From: Desulfovibrionaceae bacterium UBA6814
GTDB taxonomy: Bacteria; Desulfobacterota; Desulfovibrionia; Desulfovibrionales; Desulfovibrionaceae
Reading direction: 5' to 3'
Assembly (NCBI GenBank): GCA_002452635.1
Contig: DKEU01000119.1
Coordinates: forward strand, 1-5,397
Length of the DNA stretch: 5,397 nt
The position numbers and the translations under genes were made by a program. This document shows positions 1-4,783 of the stretch, piece by piece; positions within the stretch are counted from its first letter, which is position 1; each line of letters opens with the position of its first letter. Under the pieces are notes generated by a model that did no database searches, was not told where the DNA came from, and worked only from the letters and a program-made list of their open reading frames with translations.

Positions 1-409
1 CCCGCTCCTGGCCGCGCACTTCCTGTCCAAGTACGCCAAGGAGAACGAGAAGCCCGTGAAGAGCTTCGCGCCCCAGGCCGTGGAGTACCTCATCGGCTAC
101 GACTGGCCGGGCAACGTGCGCCAGCTCCAGAACACCGTGGAGCGCTGCGTGGTGCTGTCCAACCGGGAACAGATCGAGCTGGATGACCTGCCCCCCGAGA
201 TCCGCGACGAGGAGTCCCAGTTCAAGGGCGCGGTGGATCTCCTGCCCGCCCGCCTGAACCTGGCCGACACCCTGGAGAAGATCGAATCCGCCCTGGTCCG
301 CCGCGCCCTGGCCCGCAACGACTTCGTCAAGGCCAAGGCCGCCGACGCCTTGGGGATTTCCAAGAGCCTGCTCCAATACAAGCTGAAAAAGTACGACATC
401 ACCGGCTAG
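1..409 (+). CDS. Sigma-54-dependent transcriptional activator, C-terminal part (partial)
   Basis: This is the C-terminal end of a bacterial enhancer-binding protein, which uses ATP to open sigma-54 RNA polymerase promoters. The gene enters from the left edge, with its first full codon at position 2. The readable 135 residues start in the last part of the AAA+ domain: LLAAHFLSKYAKENEK is the family's usual LL-x-HFL-x-KYA segment. It is followed by the signature YDWPGNVRQLQNTVER, which holds the sensor II arginine region (WPGNVRELEN in most members, here with Q for both E). A linker of about 35 residues leads to a Fis-type helix-turn-helix at the end (ALARNDFVKAKAADALGIS, then LLQYKLKKYDI), which binds upstream activator sites. 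The stop is TAG at 407-409. The sensory domain, Walker motifs and GAFTGA loop lie outside the window, so the signal and target genes cannot be told. The gene is convergent with the methyltransferase gene. Family assignment is firm; the specific regulator (NifA-, NtrC- or PspF-like) is not resolved. Confidence 0.93.
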   Translation, partial: PLLAAHFLSKYAKENEKPVKSFAPQAVEYLIGYDWPGNVRQLQNTVERCVVLSNREQIELDDLPPEIRDEESQFKGAVDLLPARLNLADTLEKIESALVRRALARNDFVKAKAADALGISKSLLQYKLKKYDITG

Positions 410-416
410 CCGGAGG

Positions 417-488
417 CTGGGGCTCCGCCCCAGACCCCGCCGGGGGCTCCTTGCCCCCGGGACCCCCCGCCAGGGGATAATCCCCTGG
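417..488 (+). terminator. Three tandem GC-rich hairpins after the activator gene
   Basis: Three perfect hairpins begin 8 bases after the activator's stop codon. They are 417-433 (7-bp stem CTGGGGC/GCCCCAG, loop TCC), 440-460 (8-bp stem CCGGGGGC/GCCCCCGG, loop TCCTT) and 470-488 (8-bp stem CCAGGGGA/TCCCCTGG, loop TAA). The spacers between them both begin with GACCCC and end in CGC or CCCGC. The last hairpin is followed by an AT-rich stretch, ACCTTATTAT, the closest thing here to a terminator tail, although it is not a true T-run. Because the flanking genes converge, the array most likely ends transcription from both sides. The repeated hairpin-plus-GACCCC layout resembles the intergenic hairpin arrays I associate with Desulfovibrio-type genomes. 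Confidence 0.6.
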
Positions 489-496
489 ACCTTATT

Positions 497-556
497 ATGG
501 GGATTCTCAAGGGCCGTCGGCCCTTGAGCCCCCCGGGAGGGTACGGGGCCTCTCGC
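497..556 (+). repeat. 60-base direct repeat, copy 1 (hairpin-bearing)
   Basis: This segment matches 1516-1575 in the same orientation with only two differences in 60 bases: T517 versus C1536 and T553 versus C1572. It contains a perfect hairpin with a 10-bp stem (CTCAAGGGCC, 506-515, pairing with GGCCCTTGAG, 519-528) and a 3-base loop. A CCCCGGGAGGG segment follows, with a possible weaker CCCCG/CGGGG pairing (531-535 with 544-548). The copy sits in the convergent gap between the activator and the methyltransferase genes and continues the row of hairpins before it. It is probably a dispersed intergenic repeat that also serves as a terminator. No transposase, target duplication or IS ends are visible. 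Confidence 0.85.
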
Positions 557-560
557 CCCG
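544..560 (-). terminator. Hairpin directly after the methyltransferase stop
   Basis: A 6-bp stem (CGGGGC, 544-549, with GCCCCG, 555-560) and a 5-base loop end one base before the methyltransferase stop codon, which reads leftwards at 564-562. It overlaps the end of repeat copy 1, and its right arm is not present at copy 2. With the 10-bp hairpin at 506-528 it is placed to stop leftward transcription. There is no T-tract, so a factor-assisted or purely structural role is as likely as classical intrinsic termination. Confidence 0.4.
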
Positions 561-561
561 G

Positions 562-1425
562 CTAGGCCGGCGCGGCCACCACGGCGAACTCCGGGGCCTC
601 GGGGTCGAACGCGGAGCCGGCCACGTCGCCCAGCGCCTCCTCCACCCGCCATCCGCTGGCCGCGAGCTCCCTCTCCAGGGCGGCTAGGTCGAAATGCTGC
701 AGCCAGTTGTACACCGTGCGGACCCGGTCGGGCTCCACGATGGTGTACTTGTCCAGCACCACCTTGTCCGCGTCGTAGCAGAAGATGTTCAGGAACCCGT
801 AGTAGGGCCGCGGGGACCAGAACCCGTTCAGCAGGTTGGGGGCGTAGGCCGCCTGTTCCTCCCGCAGCGCAAAGGCGGGCAGGGAATACACGTCGAGCAG
901 CAGGCGGCCGCCCGGGGCCAGCAGGGACCGGAATTTGGTGAGCAGACCTTGGCGCTGGGCCGGACCCAGGGCGCAGAAGTCGCACATGATCAGGCACACC
1001 AGGTCGAAGCGCTCCGAGCTTTCGAACTCCAGGTAGTCCTGCTGCACGTAGGCGATGTCCAGCCCTTCGGCCTGGGCCGCCTGGCGGGCGTGGGCCAGGG
1101 AGCGCTCCGAGAAGTCGATGCCGGTCACCCGCGCGCCGCGCCGGGCCAGCCGGATGGCGTACAGGCCCGGGCCGCAGCCGAAGTCCGCCACGCGGGTGGC
1201 GGGACCGATGCCGAAGCGGGAGGCCATCCAGTCCACCGAGCGGTCGATGAACGCGAACTTCCGCGACGAGATGTCGCGGCTGCCGTCCAGGTGGAAGGCC
1301 AGCATCTGCGCCGAGGTGTGCTCGTCGGTCCACAGGTCGCGGGCCGTGTACCGGGAAAACGGCTCGGGCCGGGCGTTGGCCTCTTCCAGCAGGGCGAAGA
1401 GTGCGGCTTCGGGGGCTGGGGGCAT
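562..1425 (-). CDS. Class I SAM-dependent methyltransferase
   Basis: This gene encodes a 287-residue soluble methyltransferase with a Rossmann-like SAM-binding fold of the methyltransf_25/methyltransf_11 kind. Motif I is VADFGCGPGLYAIRLA (residues 79-94), the glycine-rich SAM loop. The acidic residue that grips the SAM ribose is D104 in VTGIDFSERSLAHAR. Motif II lies around RFDLVCLIMCDF (139-150), and the motif III region is LLAPGGRLLLDVYS (168-181). About 75 residues precede motif I and include LWTDEHTSAQMLAFHLD and DISSRKFAFIDRSVDW, a long helical lid-like segment. The C-terminal 100 residues are rich in aromatics (WSPRPYYGFLNIF, TVYNWLQHFD) and probably form the substrate pocket. The substrate cannot be told; a small molecule is more likely than DNA or rRNA, since no target-recognition or NPPY-type motif is seen. 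The ATG start is supported by an AAAGGAG sequence 9 bases upstream. The gene stands alone, convergent with the activator gene and divergent from the helicase gene, and lies between the two copies of a direct repeat. Confidence 0.9.
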   Translation of the reverse strand: MPPAPEAALFALLEEANARPEPFSRYTARDLWTDEHTSAQMLAFHLDGSRDISSRKFAFIDRSVDWMASRFGIGPATRVADFGCGPGLYAIRLARRGARVTGIDFSERSLAHARQAAQAEGLDIAYVQQDYLEFESSERFDLVCLIMCDFCALGPAQRQGLLTKFRSLLAPGGRLLLDVYSLPAFALREEQAAYAPNLLNGFWSPRPYYGFLNIFCYDADKVVLDKYTIVEPDRVRTVYNWLQHFDLAALERELAASGWRVEEALGDVAGSAFDPEAPEFAVVAAPA

Positions 1426-1434
1426 GGGCGTTTT

Positions 1435-1441
1435 CTCCTTT
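1435..1441 (-). promoter_or_regulatory. Ribosome binding site of the methyltransferase gene
   Basis: Read on the minus strand this is AAAGGAG, with 9 bases between it and the ATG at 1425-1423. It is a good Shine-Dalgarno match and fixes the chosen start. It is much better than anything upstream of the divergent helicase gene. Confidence 0.75.
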
Positions 1442-1449
1442 GCGCCAGG

Positions 1450-1478
1450 GCGTTAGTGCACCGCGCAACCCAGGTCAA
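1450..1478 (-). promoter_or_regulatory. Candidate sigma-70 promoter for the methyltransferase gene
   Basis: On the minus strand, TTGACC (1478-1473, five of six to the -35 consensus) is separated by exactly 17 bases from TAACGC (1455-1450), a poor -10 that keeps only the first T and A. Transcription would begin near 1443 and give a short leader holding the AAAGGAG site. The good -35 and ideal spacing favour the call; the weak -10 means it may need an activator or be a chance match. Confidence 0.3.
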
Positions 1479-1488
1479 CCCGCGCGGG
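1479..1488. promoter_or_regulatory. Perfect 10-base palindrome next to the candidate -35 box
   Basis: CCCGCGCGGG is its own reverse complement and abuts the TTGACC box of the candidate methyltransferase promoter on its upstream side. That is a plausible place for a regulator, but palindromes of C and G arise easily in DNA of this composition. No regulator can be named. Confidence 0.15.
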
Positions 1489-1515
1489 AAAGTTGAACGG
1501 AACGCCCTGCCTTCG

Positions 1516-1575
1516 ATGGGGATTCTCAAGGGCCGCCGGCCCTTGAGCCCCCCGGGAGGGTACGGGGCCTCCCGC
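1516..1575 (+). repeat. 60-base direct repeat, copy 2 (hairpin-bearing)
   Basis: This is the second copy of the repeat at 497-556, offset by exactly 1019 bases and differing at two positions. The 10-bp hairpin is intact (1525-1534 pairing with 1538-1547, loop GCC in place of GTC). Unlike copy 1 it lies between divergent genes, 91 bases before the start of the methyltransferase gene and 75 bases before the helicase ATG. No upstream gene needs a terminator there. Sequence outside the repeat differs from copy 1 on both sides, so the similarity is confined to this block. It could be a dispersed element or a scar of a duplication or insertion that brought in the methyltransferase gene. Confidence 0.85.
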
Positions 1576-1579
1576 GCTG

Positions 1580-1608
1580 TCGACGGCGGGCCGCAAACAG
1601 GCTATGAC
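1580..1608 (+). promoter_or_regulatory. Candidate sigma-70 promoter for the helicase-exonuclease gene
   Basis: TCGACG (1580-1585, four of six to TTGACA) and TATGAC (1603-1608, four of six to TATAAT) are separated by 17 bases. Transcription would start near 1615 and give a leader of about 35 bases before the ATG at 1650. The site lies just downstream of repeat copy 2, which could shield it from upstream transcription. I see no SOS-box-like palindrome here. Assignment is by consensus matching only. Confidence 0.27.
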
Positions 1609-1649
1609 CCCACACGGGGCCTGGGTTTCCGGGCCTCGCCGGCACGCCG

Positions 1650-4604
1650 ATGAGCACCCTCCTCGAATACCTCGCCGCCCTCAAGGCCAACGAACCCTTG
1701 GGACAGCTCGTGGTGCACCACGAGGTGCTGCCCGCCAGACCGGCGGTGTACGCCGACTGCCTGCGGCCCTGGCCCGTGACCATCGAGCGGCTGCTCAGGG
1801 CGCGGGGCATCGAGCGGCTCTACAGCCACCAGGCCCGGGCCATGGACCTGTTGCGCGCCGGGCGCAGCGTGGTGGCGGCCACGCCCACGGCCAGCGGCAA
1901 GACGCTCATTTATAATCTGCCCGTGCTGGAAGCGGTGCTGGGCAACCCGGACACCCGGGCGCTGTACATTTTCCCGCTCAAGGCCCTGGCCCAGGACCAG
2001 TTGAAGGGCTTCCGGGAGCTGGCCAGTGCCTGGCCCAAGGGGGAGCGGCCCACGGCCGCCATCTACGACGGCGACACCTCGGGGCATTTCCGGAAGAAGA
2101 TTCGCACCGACCCGCCCCACGTGGTCATGACCAACCCGGAGATGCTGCACCTCTCCATCCTCCCGCACCACGAGGCCTGGGCCCCCTTCCTGGCGGGCTT
2201 GACCCACGTGGTGGTGGACGAGGTGCACACCTACCGCGGGGTCCTGGGCTCGCACATGGCCCAGGTGTTCAGGAGATTGCAACGGGTCTGTGCGCGGTTC
2301 CGGGTGGACCCGGCCTATGCGTTCCTCTCGGCCACGGTCGGGAACCCGGTGGAGTTGGCCGAACAGCTTACCGGCCTTAGTGTCACGGGGGTTTCCGAGA
2401 ACGGGGCCCCGGCCGGGGAGCGACACGTCCTGTTCCTGAACCCGGCCCTGACCATGGCCGCCGGGCCCTCGTCCGTGGCCATCCAGTTGCTCAAGGCGGC
2501 CCTGGCGAGGAGCCTGCGCACCATCGTGTACTGCCAGTCCCGCAAGATGACCGAGCTCATCTCCCTGTGGGCCGCGGAGAAGGCCGGGGAGTACCGCAAC
2601 CGCATCAGCGCCTACCGGGCCGGGTTCCTGCCCGAGGAGCGGCGCGACATCGAGGCGCGCATGGCCTCGGGCGAACTCCTGGCCGTGGTGTCCACCAGCG
2701 CCCTGGAGCTGGGCATCGACATCGGCGCGCTCGATCTGTGCATCCTGGTGGGCTACCCGGGCACGGTCATGTCCACCCTGCAGCGCGGCGGCCGGGTGGG
2801 CCGGGCGGGCCAGCCCTCGGCCGTGCTCCTGGTGGCGGGCGAGGACGCCCTGGACCAGTATTTCATGCGCAATCCCCGGGACTTCTTCGACCGGCCCGCG
2901 GAGAACGCGGTGCTCAATCCGGCCAACGAGGTCATCCTGGGCCGGCACCTGGTGTGCGCCGCTGCGGAACTGCCTTTGCGCCAAGGCGAGGCCTGGCTTG
3001 CCGAGCCCGGGGTGGGGGAGGCGGTGCGCCGGCTGGAGATGTCCGGCGGACTGTTGCGGGACAAGGACGGGCAGACCATCCACTCCTCGCGCAAGCGGCC
3101 GCACCGGGAGATAGATTTGCGCGGGGCGGGCGGGACCTACGCCATCGAGGCCGAGCTGCCCGGGGGCGAGGTGGTGAACGTGGGCCAGGTGGACGAGCAC
3201 CGCGCCTTCCGCGAGACCCACCCCGGCGCGGTGTACCTGCACCTGGGCAAGACCTTCGCGGTGCGCGACCTGGACCTGGCCTCCCGCACGGTGCGGGTGG
3301 CCCCGGCCAAGGTGGACTACTACACCCGGCCGCGCAGCGCCAAGGAGACCGAGATTCGCGAGGTCTACGCCTGCCGGGCCGCCTATGGCGCGCGGGTGTT
3401 CTTCGGCCGGCTCAAGGTCACGGAGACGATTACGGGGTATGAAAAGCGACGGGTGCGCGGGGGCAAGATCCTGACCATCATCCCCCTGGACCTGCCGCCC
3501 CTGACCTTCGAGACCGAAGGCCTGTGGATCGAGATTCCCCGCCAAGTGCAGCGCCAGGCCGAGGACGCGCTGCTGCACTTCATGGGCGGAATCCACGCCC
3601 TGGAGCACGCGGCCATCGGGATTCTCCCGCTTCTCGTCATGACCGACCGCAACGACCTGGGCGGCATCTCCACGCCCTACCACCCCCAGGTGGAGGCGGC
3701 CGCGGTGTTCATCTACGACGGCATGCCCGGGGGCGTGGGCCTGACCCGGCAGGCCTTCGGCCTGGCCGAGGACCTGCTCTCCCGCACCCTGTGCGCCATC
3801 GCCACCTGCCCCTGTGAGCTGGGCTGCCCTTCCTGCGTGCACTCGCCCAAGTGCGGCTCGGGCAACCGGCCCATCGACAAGGGCGCGGCCCGCGCCATCC
3901 TGGAGGCCATCGCCCAGGCCCCCCGCCCAACCATCGAGGATCAGGGCGTGTTGACGCAAACGCCTACGGAACGTCCTGCGGAAGAGATGACGGAACAGGG
4001 CGCCGAAACGCCCACGGAGGAGACCATGCCCCAGCCCAGTCTGTTCGCCCCGCCTGCCGGCCCTCTGCCCCGCTACGGGGTCCTGGACATCGAGACCAGG
4101 CGCAGCGCCGCGGAGGTGGGGGGCTGGAACCGGGCCAACCGCATGGGCGTGTCCTGCGCCGTGCTCTACGACTCGGGCCGCGACGAGTTCCTGGCCTACA
4201 CCCAGGACGAGATTCCCAAGCTGGTGGAGGACATCAAGGCCGTGGACCTGGTGGTGGGCTTCAACCTCAAGCGCTTCGACTACCAGGTGCTCTCCGGGGT
4301 GTCGGACTTCGACTTCGCGGACCTGCCCACCCTGGACATGCTGGAGAAGGTCTACGAGCGCCTGGGCTACCGCCTGTCCCTGGATTCCCTGGCCCGCGCC
4401 ACCCTGAACGCGGCCAAGAGCGCGGACGGGCTGCAGGCCCTGGCCTGGTGGAAGGAGGGCCGCCTGGACGAGATCGTGGCCTACTGCAAGCAGGACGTGG
4501 CCGTGACCCGGGACCTCTACCTCTTCGGCCGGGAGCACGGGCACCTGTTGTTCACCAACAAGGCGGGCAAGACCGTGCGCCTGCCCGTGGAGTGGGGGAC
4601 CTAG
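1650..4604 (+). CDS. MrfA/YprA-type DEAD/DEAH helicase fused to a DEDDy 3'-5' exonuclease domain (MrfB/YprB-type)
   Basis: This is a 984-residue two-enzyme protein, probably for DNA repair. Residues 1-750 are a superfamily 2 helicase of the MrfA/YprA group. Seen in order are Q-motif region LYSHQ (57-61), Walker A ATPTASGKT (77-85), motif Ia IFPLKALAQDQ, Walker B VVVDEVH (187-193), motif III LSATVGN (226-232), motif V VSTSALELGIDIG (347-359) and motif VI QRGGRVGRAGQ (378-388). Winged-helix-like and YprA-specific segments follow. A cysteine cluster (C715, C720, C722, C726, C729, C735) in the DUF1998/MZB-type region probably binds zinc. A Pro/Thr/Glu-rich linker (757-808) joins a nuclease domain with all DEDDy signatures: D813 and E815 in LDIET, D877 in GFNLKRFD, and Y945/D949 in YCKQD. 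In Bacillus subtilis, MrfA and MrfB are separate proteins that act together against mitomycin C damage; the fusion implies the same partnership here. The nuclease part is only about 175 residues and lacks MrfB's TPR region. The ATG at 1650 is the first in frame after a TGA at 1605, but it has no clear ribosome binding site. Family calls are firm; the repair role is inferred. Confidence 0.93.
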   Translation: MSTLLEYLAALKANEPLGQLVVHHEVLPARPAVYADCLRPWPVTIERLLRARGIERLYSHQARAMDLLRAGRSVVAATPTASGKTLIYNLPVLEAVLGNPDTRALYIFPLKALAQDQLKGFRELASAWPKGERPTAAIYDGDTSGHFRKKIRTDPPHVVMTNPEMLHLSILPHHEAWAPFLAGLTHVVVDEVHTYRGVLGSHMAQVFRRLQRVCARFRVDPAYAFLSATVGNPVELAEQLTGLSVTGVSENGAPAGERHVLFLNPALTMAAGPSSVAIQLLKAALARSLRTIVYCQSRKMTELISLWAAEKAGEYRNRISAYRAGFLPEERRDIEARMASGELLAVVSTSALELGIDIGALDLCILVGYPGTVMSTLQRGGRVGRAGQPSAVLLVAGEDALDQYFMRNPRDFFDRPAENAVLNPANEVILGRHLVCAAAELPLRQGEAWLAEPGVGEAVRRLEMSGGLLRDKDGQTIHSSRKRPHREIDLRGAGGTYAIEAELPGGEVVNVGQVDEHRAFRETHPGAVYLHLGKTFAVRDLDLASRTVRVAPAKVDYYTRPRSAKETEIREVYACRAAYGARVFFGRLKVTETITGYEKRRVRGGKILTIIPLDLPPLTFETEGLWIEIPRQVQRQAEDALLHFMGGIHALEHAAIGILPLLVMTDRNDLGGISTPYHPQVEAAAVFIYDGMPGGVGLTRQAFGLAEDLLSRTLCAIATCPCELGCPSCVHSPKCGSGNRPIDKGAARAILEAIAQAPRPTIEDQGVLTQTPTERPAEEMTEQGAETPTEETMPQPSLFAPPAGPLPRYGVLDIETRRSAAEVGGWNRANRMGVSCAVLYDSGRDEFLAYTQDEIPKLVEDIKAVDLVVGFNLKRFDYQVLSGVSDFDFADLPTLDMLEKVYERLGYRLSLDSLARATLNAAKSADGLQALAWWKEGRLDEIVAYCKQDVAVTRDLYLFGREHGHLLFTNKAGKTVRLPVEWGT
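4016..4028 (+). promoter_or_regulatory. Internal Shine-Dalgarno and ATG at the domain linker
   Basis: Inside the fusion gene, GGAGG (4016-4020; GGAGGAG to 4022) is followed after 5 bases by an in-frame ATG at 4026-4028 (M793). It is a stronger start signal than the one at the gene's own ATG. It falls in the disordered linker, about 16 residues before the first strand of the nuclease domain. The encoded residues there are Thr, Glu, Glu and Thr, in a region with no sequence constraint apparent, so the match need not be imposed by the protein. Confidence 0.45.
4026..4604 (+). CDS. Possible internally initiated free exonuclease (in frame with the fusion)
   Basis: Initiation at the internal ATG would give a 192-residue protein made of a short tail (MPQPSLFAPP) and the complete DEDDy nuclease domain, with every catalytic residue (D813, E815, D877, D949 and Y945 in fusion numbering) retained. 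Such a product would resemble a stand-alone MrfB/YprB nuclease core and could be made alongside the full-length helicase-nuclease. Known precedents for internal starts yielding a C-terminal subunit include Cas11 made within type I-D cas10d. The evidence is the start signal and its position only; no expression is shown. The signal could also be a relic of once-separate adjacent genes. Confidence 0.3.
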   Translation: MPQPSLFAPPAGPLPRYGVLDIETRRSAAEVGGWNRANRMGVSCAVLYDSGRDEFLAYTQDEIPKLVEDIKAVDLVVGFNLKRFDYQVLSGVSDFDFADLPTLDMLEKVYERLGYRLSLDSLARATLNAAKSADGLQALAWWKEGRLDEIVAYCKQDVAVTRDLYLFGREHGHLLFTNKAGKTVRLPVEWGT

Positions 4605-4688
4605 CCCGTCGGGCGGAAATACGCTAGGGTCCGGGCAACGCAGGGGCTGGGATTTGCGAGGGGAGACCAGTCCCACAGGAAATGGGGC

Positions 4689-4706
4689 CGGGCGCTTTTG
4701 CGCCCG
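4689..4706 (+). terminator. Hairpin after the helicase-exonuclease gene
   Basis: A perfect 7-bp stem (CGGGCGC, 4689-4695, with GCGCCCG, 4700-4706) closes on a TTTT loop, 85 bases after the fusion gene's stop. No T-tract follows. With the next hairpin it could end the helicase transcript or structure the leader of the HDOD gene; the two cannot be told apart from sequence. Confidence 0.4.
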
Positions 4707-4709
4707 TGA

Positions 4710-4739
4710 GGCCAGGGGAAACCACGCTTTTTCCTGGCC
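4710..4739 (+). terminator. Long hairpin in the leader of the HDOD gene
   Basis: Bases 4710-4721 can pair with 4728-4739 as a 12-bp stem: seven Watson-Crick pairs (GGCCAGG/CCTGGCC), two G-T wobbles, then three A-T pairs, with the 6-base loop CCACGC. The T-run TTTTT sits within the right arm. On DNA the two G-T positions are mismatches, so the pairing is best in RNA, which hints at selection on the transcript. It starts 3 bases after the preceding hairpin and ends about 45 bases before the chosen HDOD start. Confidence 0.4.
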
Positions 4740-4772
4740 GGGAGCAGAAAAGCCAGGACGGCATGTTCTGCA

Positions 4773-4779
4773 GGGGGGG
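4773..4779 (+). promoter_or_regulatory. Purine-rich ribosome binding site deciding the HDOD start
   Basis: A run of seven G residues, within AGGGGGGGAAAG, ends 4 bases before the GTG at 4784. Pairing with the anti-Shine-Dalgarno would need one G-U wobble. The alternative in-frame ATG at 4763 has only AGGA four bases upstream, and the one at 4682 has AGGA almost touching it. The GTG is therefore preferred, without certainty. Confidence 0.4.
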
Positions 4780-4783
4780 AAAG

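Larger units (their letters stand above)
1516..1653 (+). other. Possible 45-residue upstream ORF overlapping the helicase start
   Basis: An ATG at 1516, the first bases of repeat copy 2, opens a 45-codon frame (MGILKGRRPLSPPGGYGAS and on) whose TGA at 1651-1653 overlaps the helicase ATG at 1650 as ATGA. That arrangement is typical of translational coupling, and the helicase lacks a Shine-Dalgarno sequence of its own. Against it, no ribosome binding site precedes 1516, and the frame stays open far upstream on the wrong side of the methyltransferase gene, as GC-rich shadow frames do. The peptide has no recognisable family. I regard it as a possibility only. Confidence 0.15.

Noticed and set aside
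410..561. A CRISPR-like array in the hairpin row
   Set aside because: The hairpins differ in sequence and spacing, with no repeated unit and no unique spacers.
497..1575. The direct repeats as ends of an insertion sequence or integron cassette
   Set aside because: There is no transposase or integrase, no terminal inverted repeats and no target-site duplication; the only gene between them is a methyltransferase.
694..1653. A 319-codon plus-strand frame across the methyltransferase gene
   Set aside because: It is composition-driven and antisense to a gene with clear SAM-binding motifs and a good ribosome binding site. Only its last part (from 1516) was kept, as a weak possible small ORF.
2567..3442. 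A 291-codon plus-strand frame inside the helicase gene
   Set aside because: It overlaps the helicase in another frame, and its product is Gly/Arg/Pro-rich with no recognisable motif.
3987..3989. Another internal ATG (M780) in the linker as a nuclease start
   Set aside because: The GGAAGAG sequence before it touches the ATG with no spacing, so initiation is unlikely. The ATG at 4026 has an ideal arrangement.
1602..4676. A 1024-codon open frame on the minus strand covering the whole helicase-exonuclease gene
   Set aside because: Its translation is dominated by Gly, His, Gln, Val, Ala and Arg with no domain signature. The opposite strand has complete helicase and nuclease motifs. Long antisense frames are common in GC-rich genes.
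4682..4706. A sigma-54 type -24/-12 promoter upstream of the HDOD gene
   Set aside because: The nearest GG and GC pairs are 12 to 14 bases apart instead of 10, and the TGGCAC element is missing.
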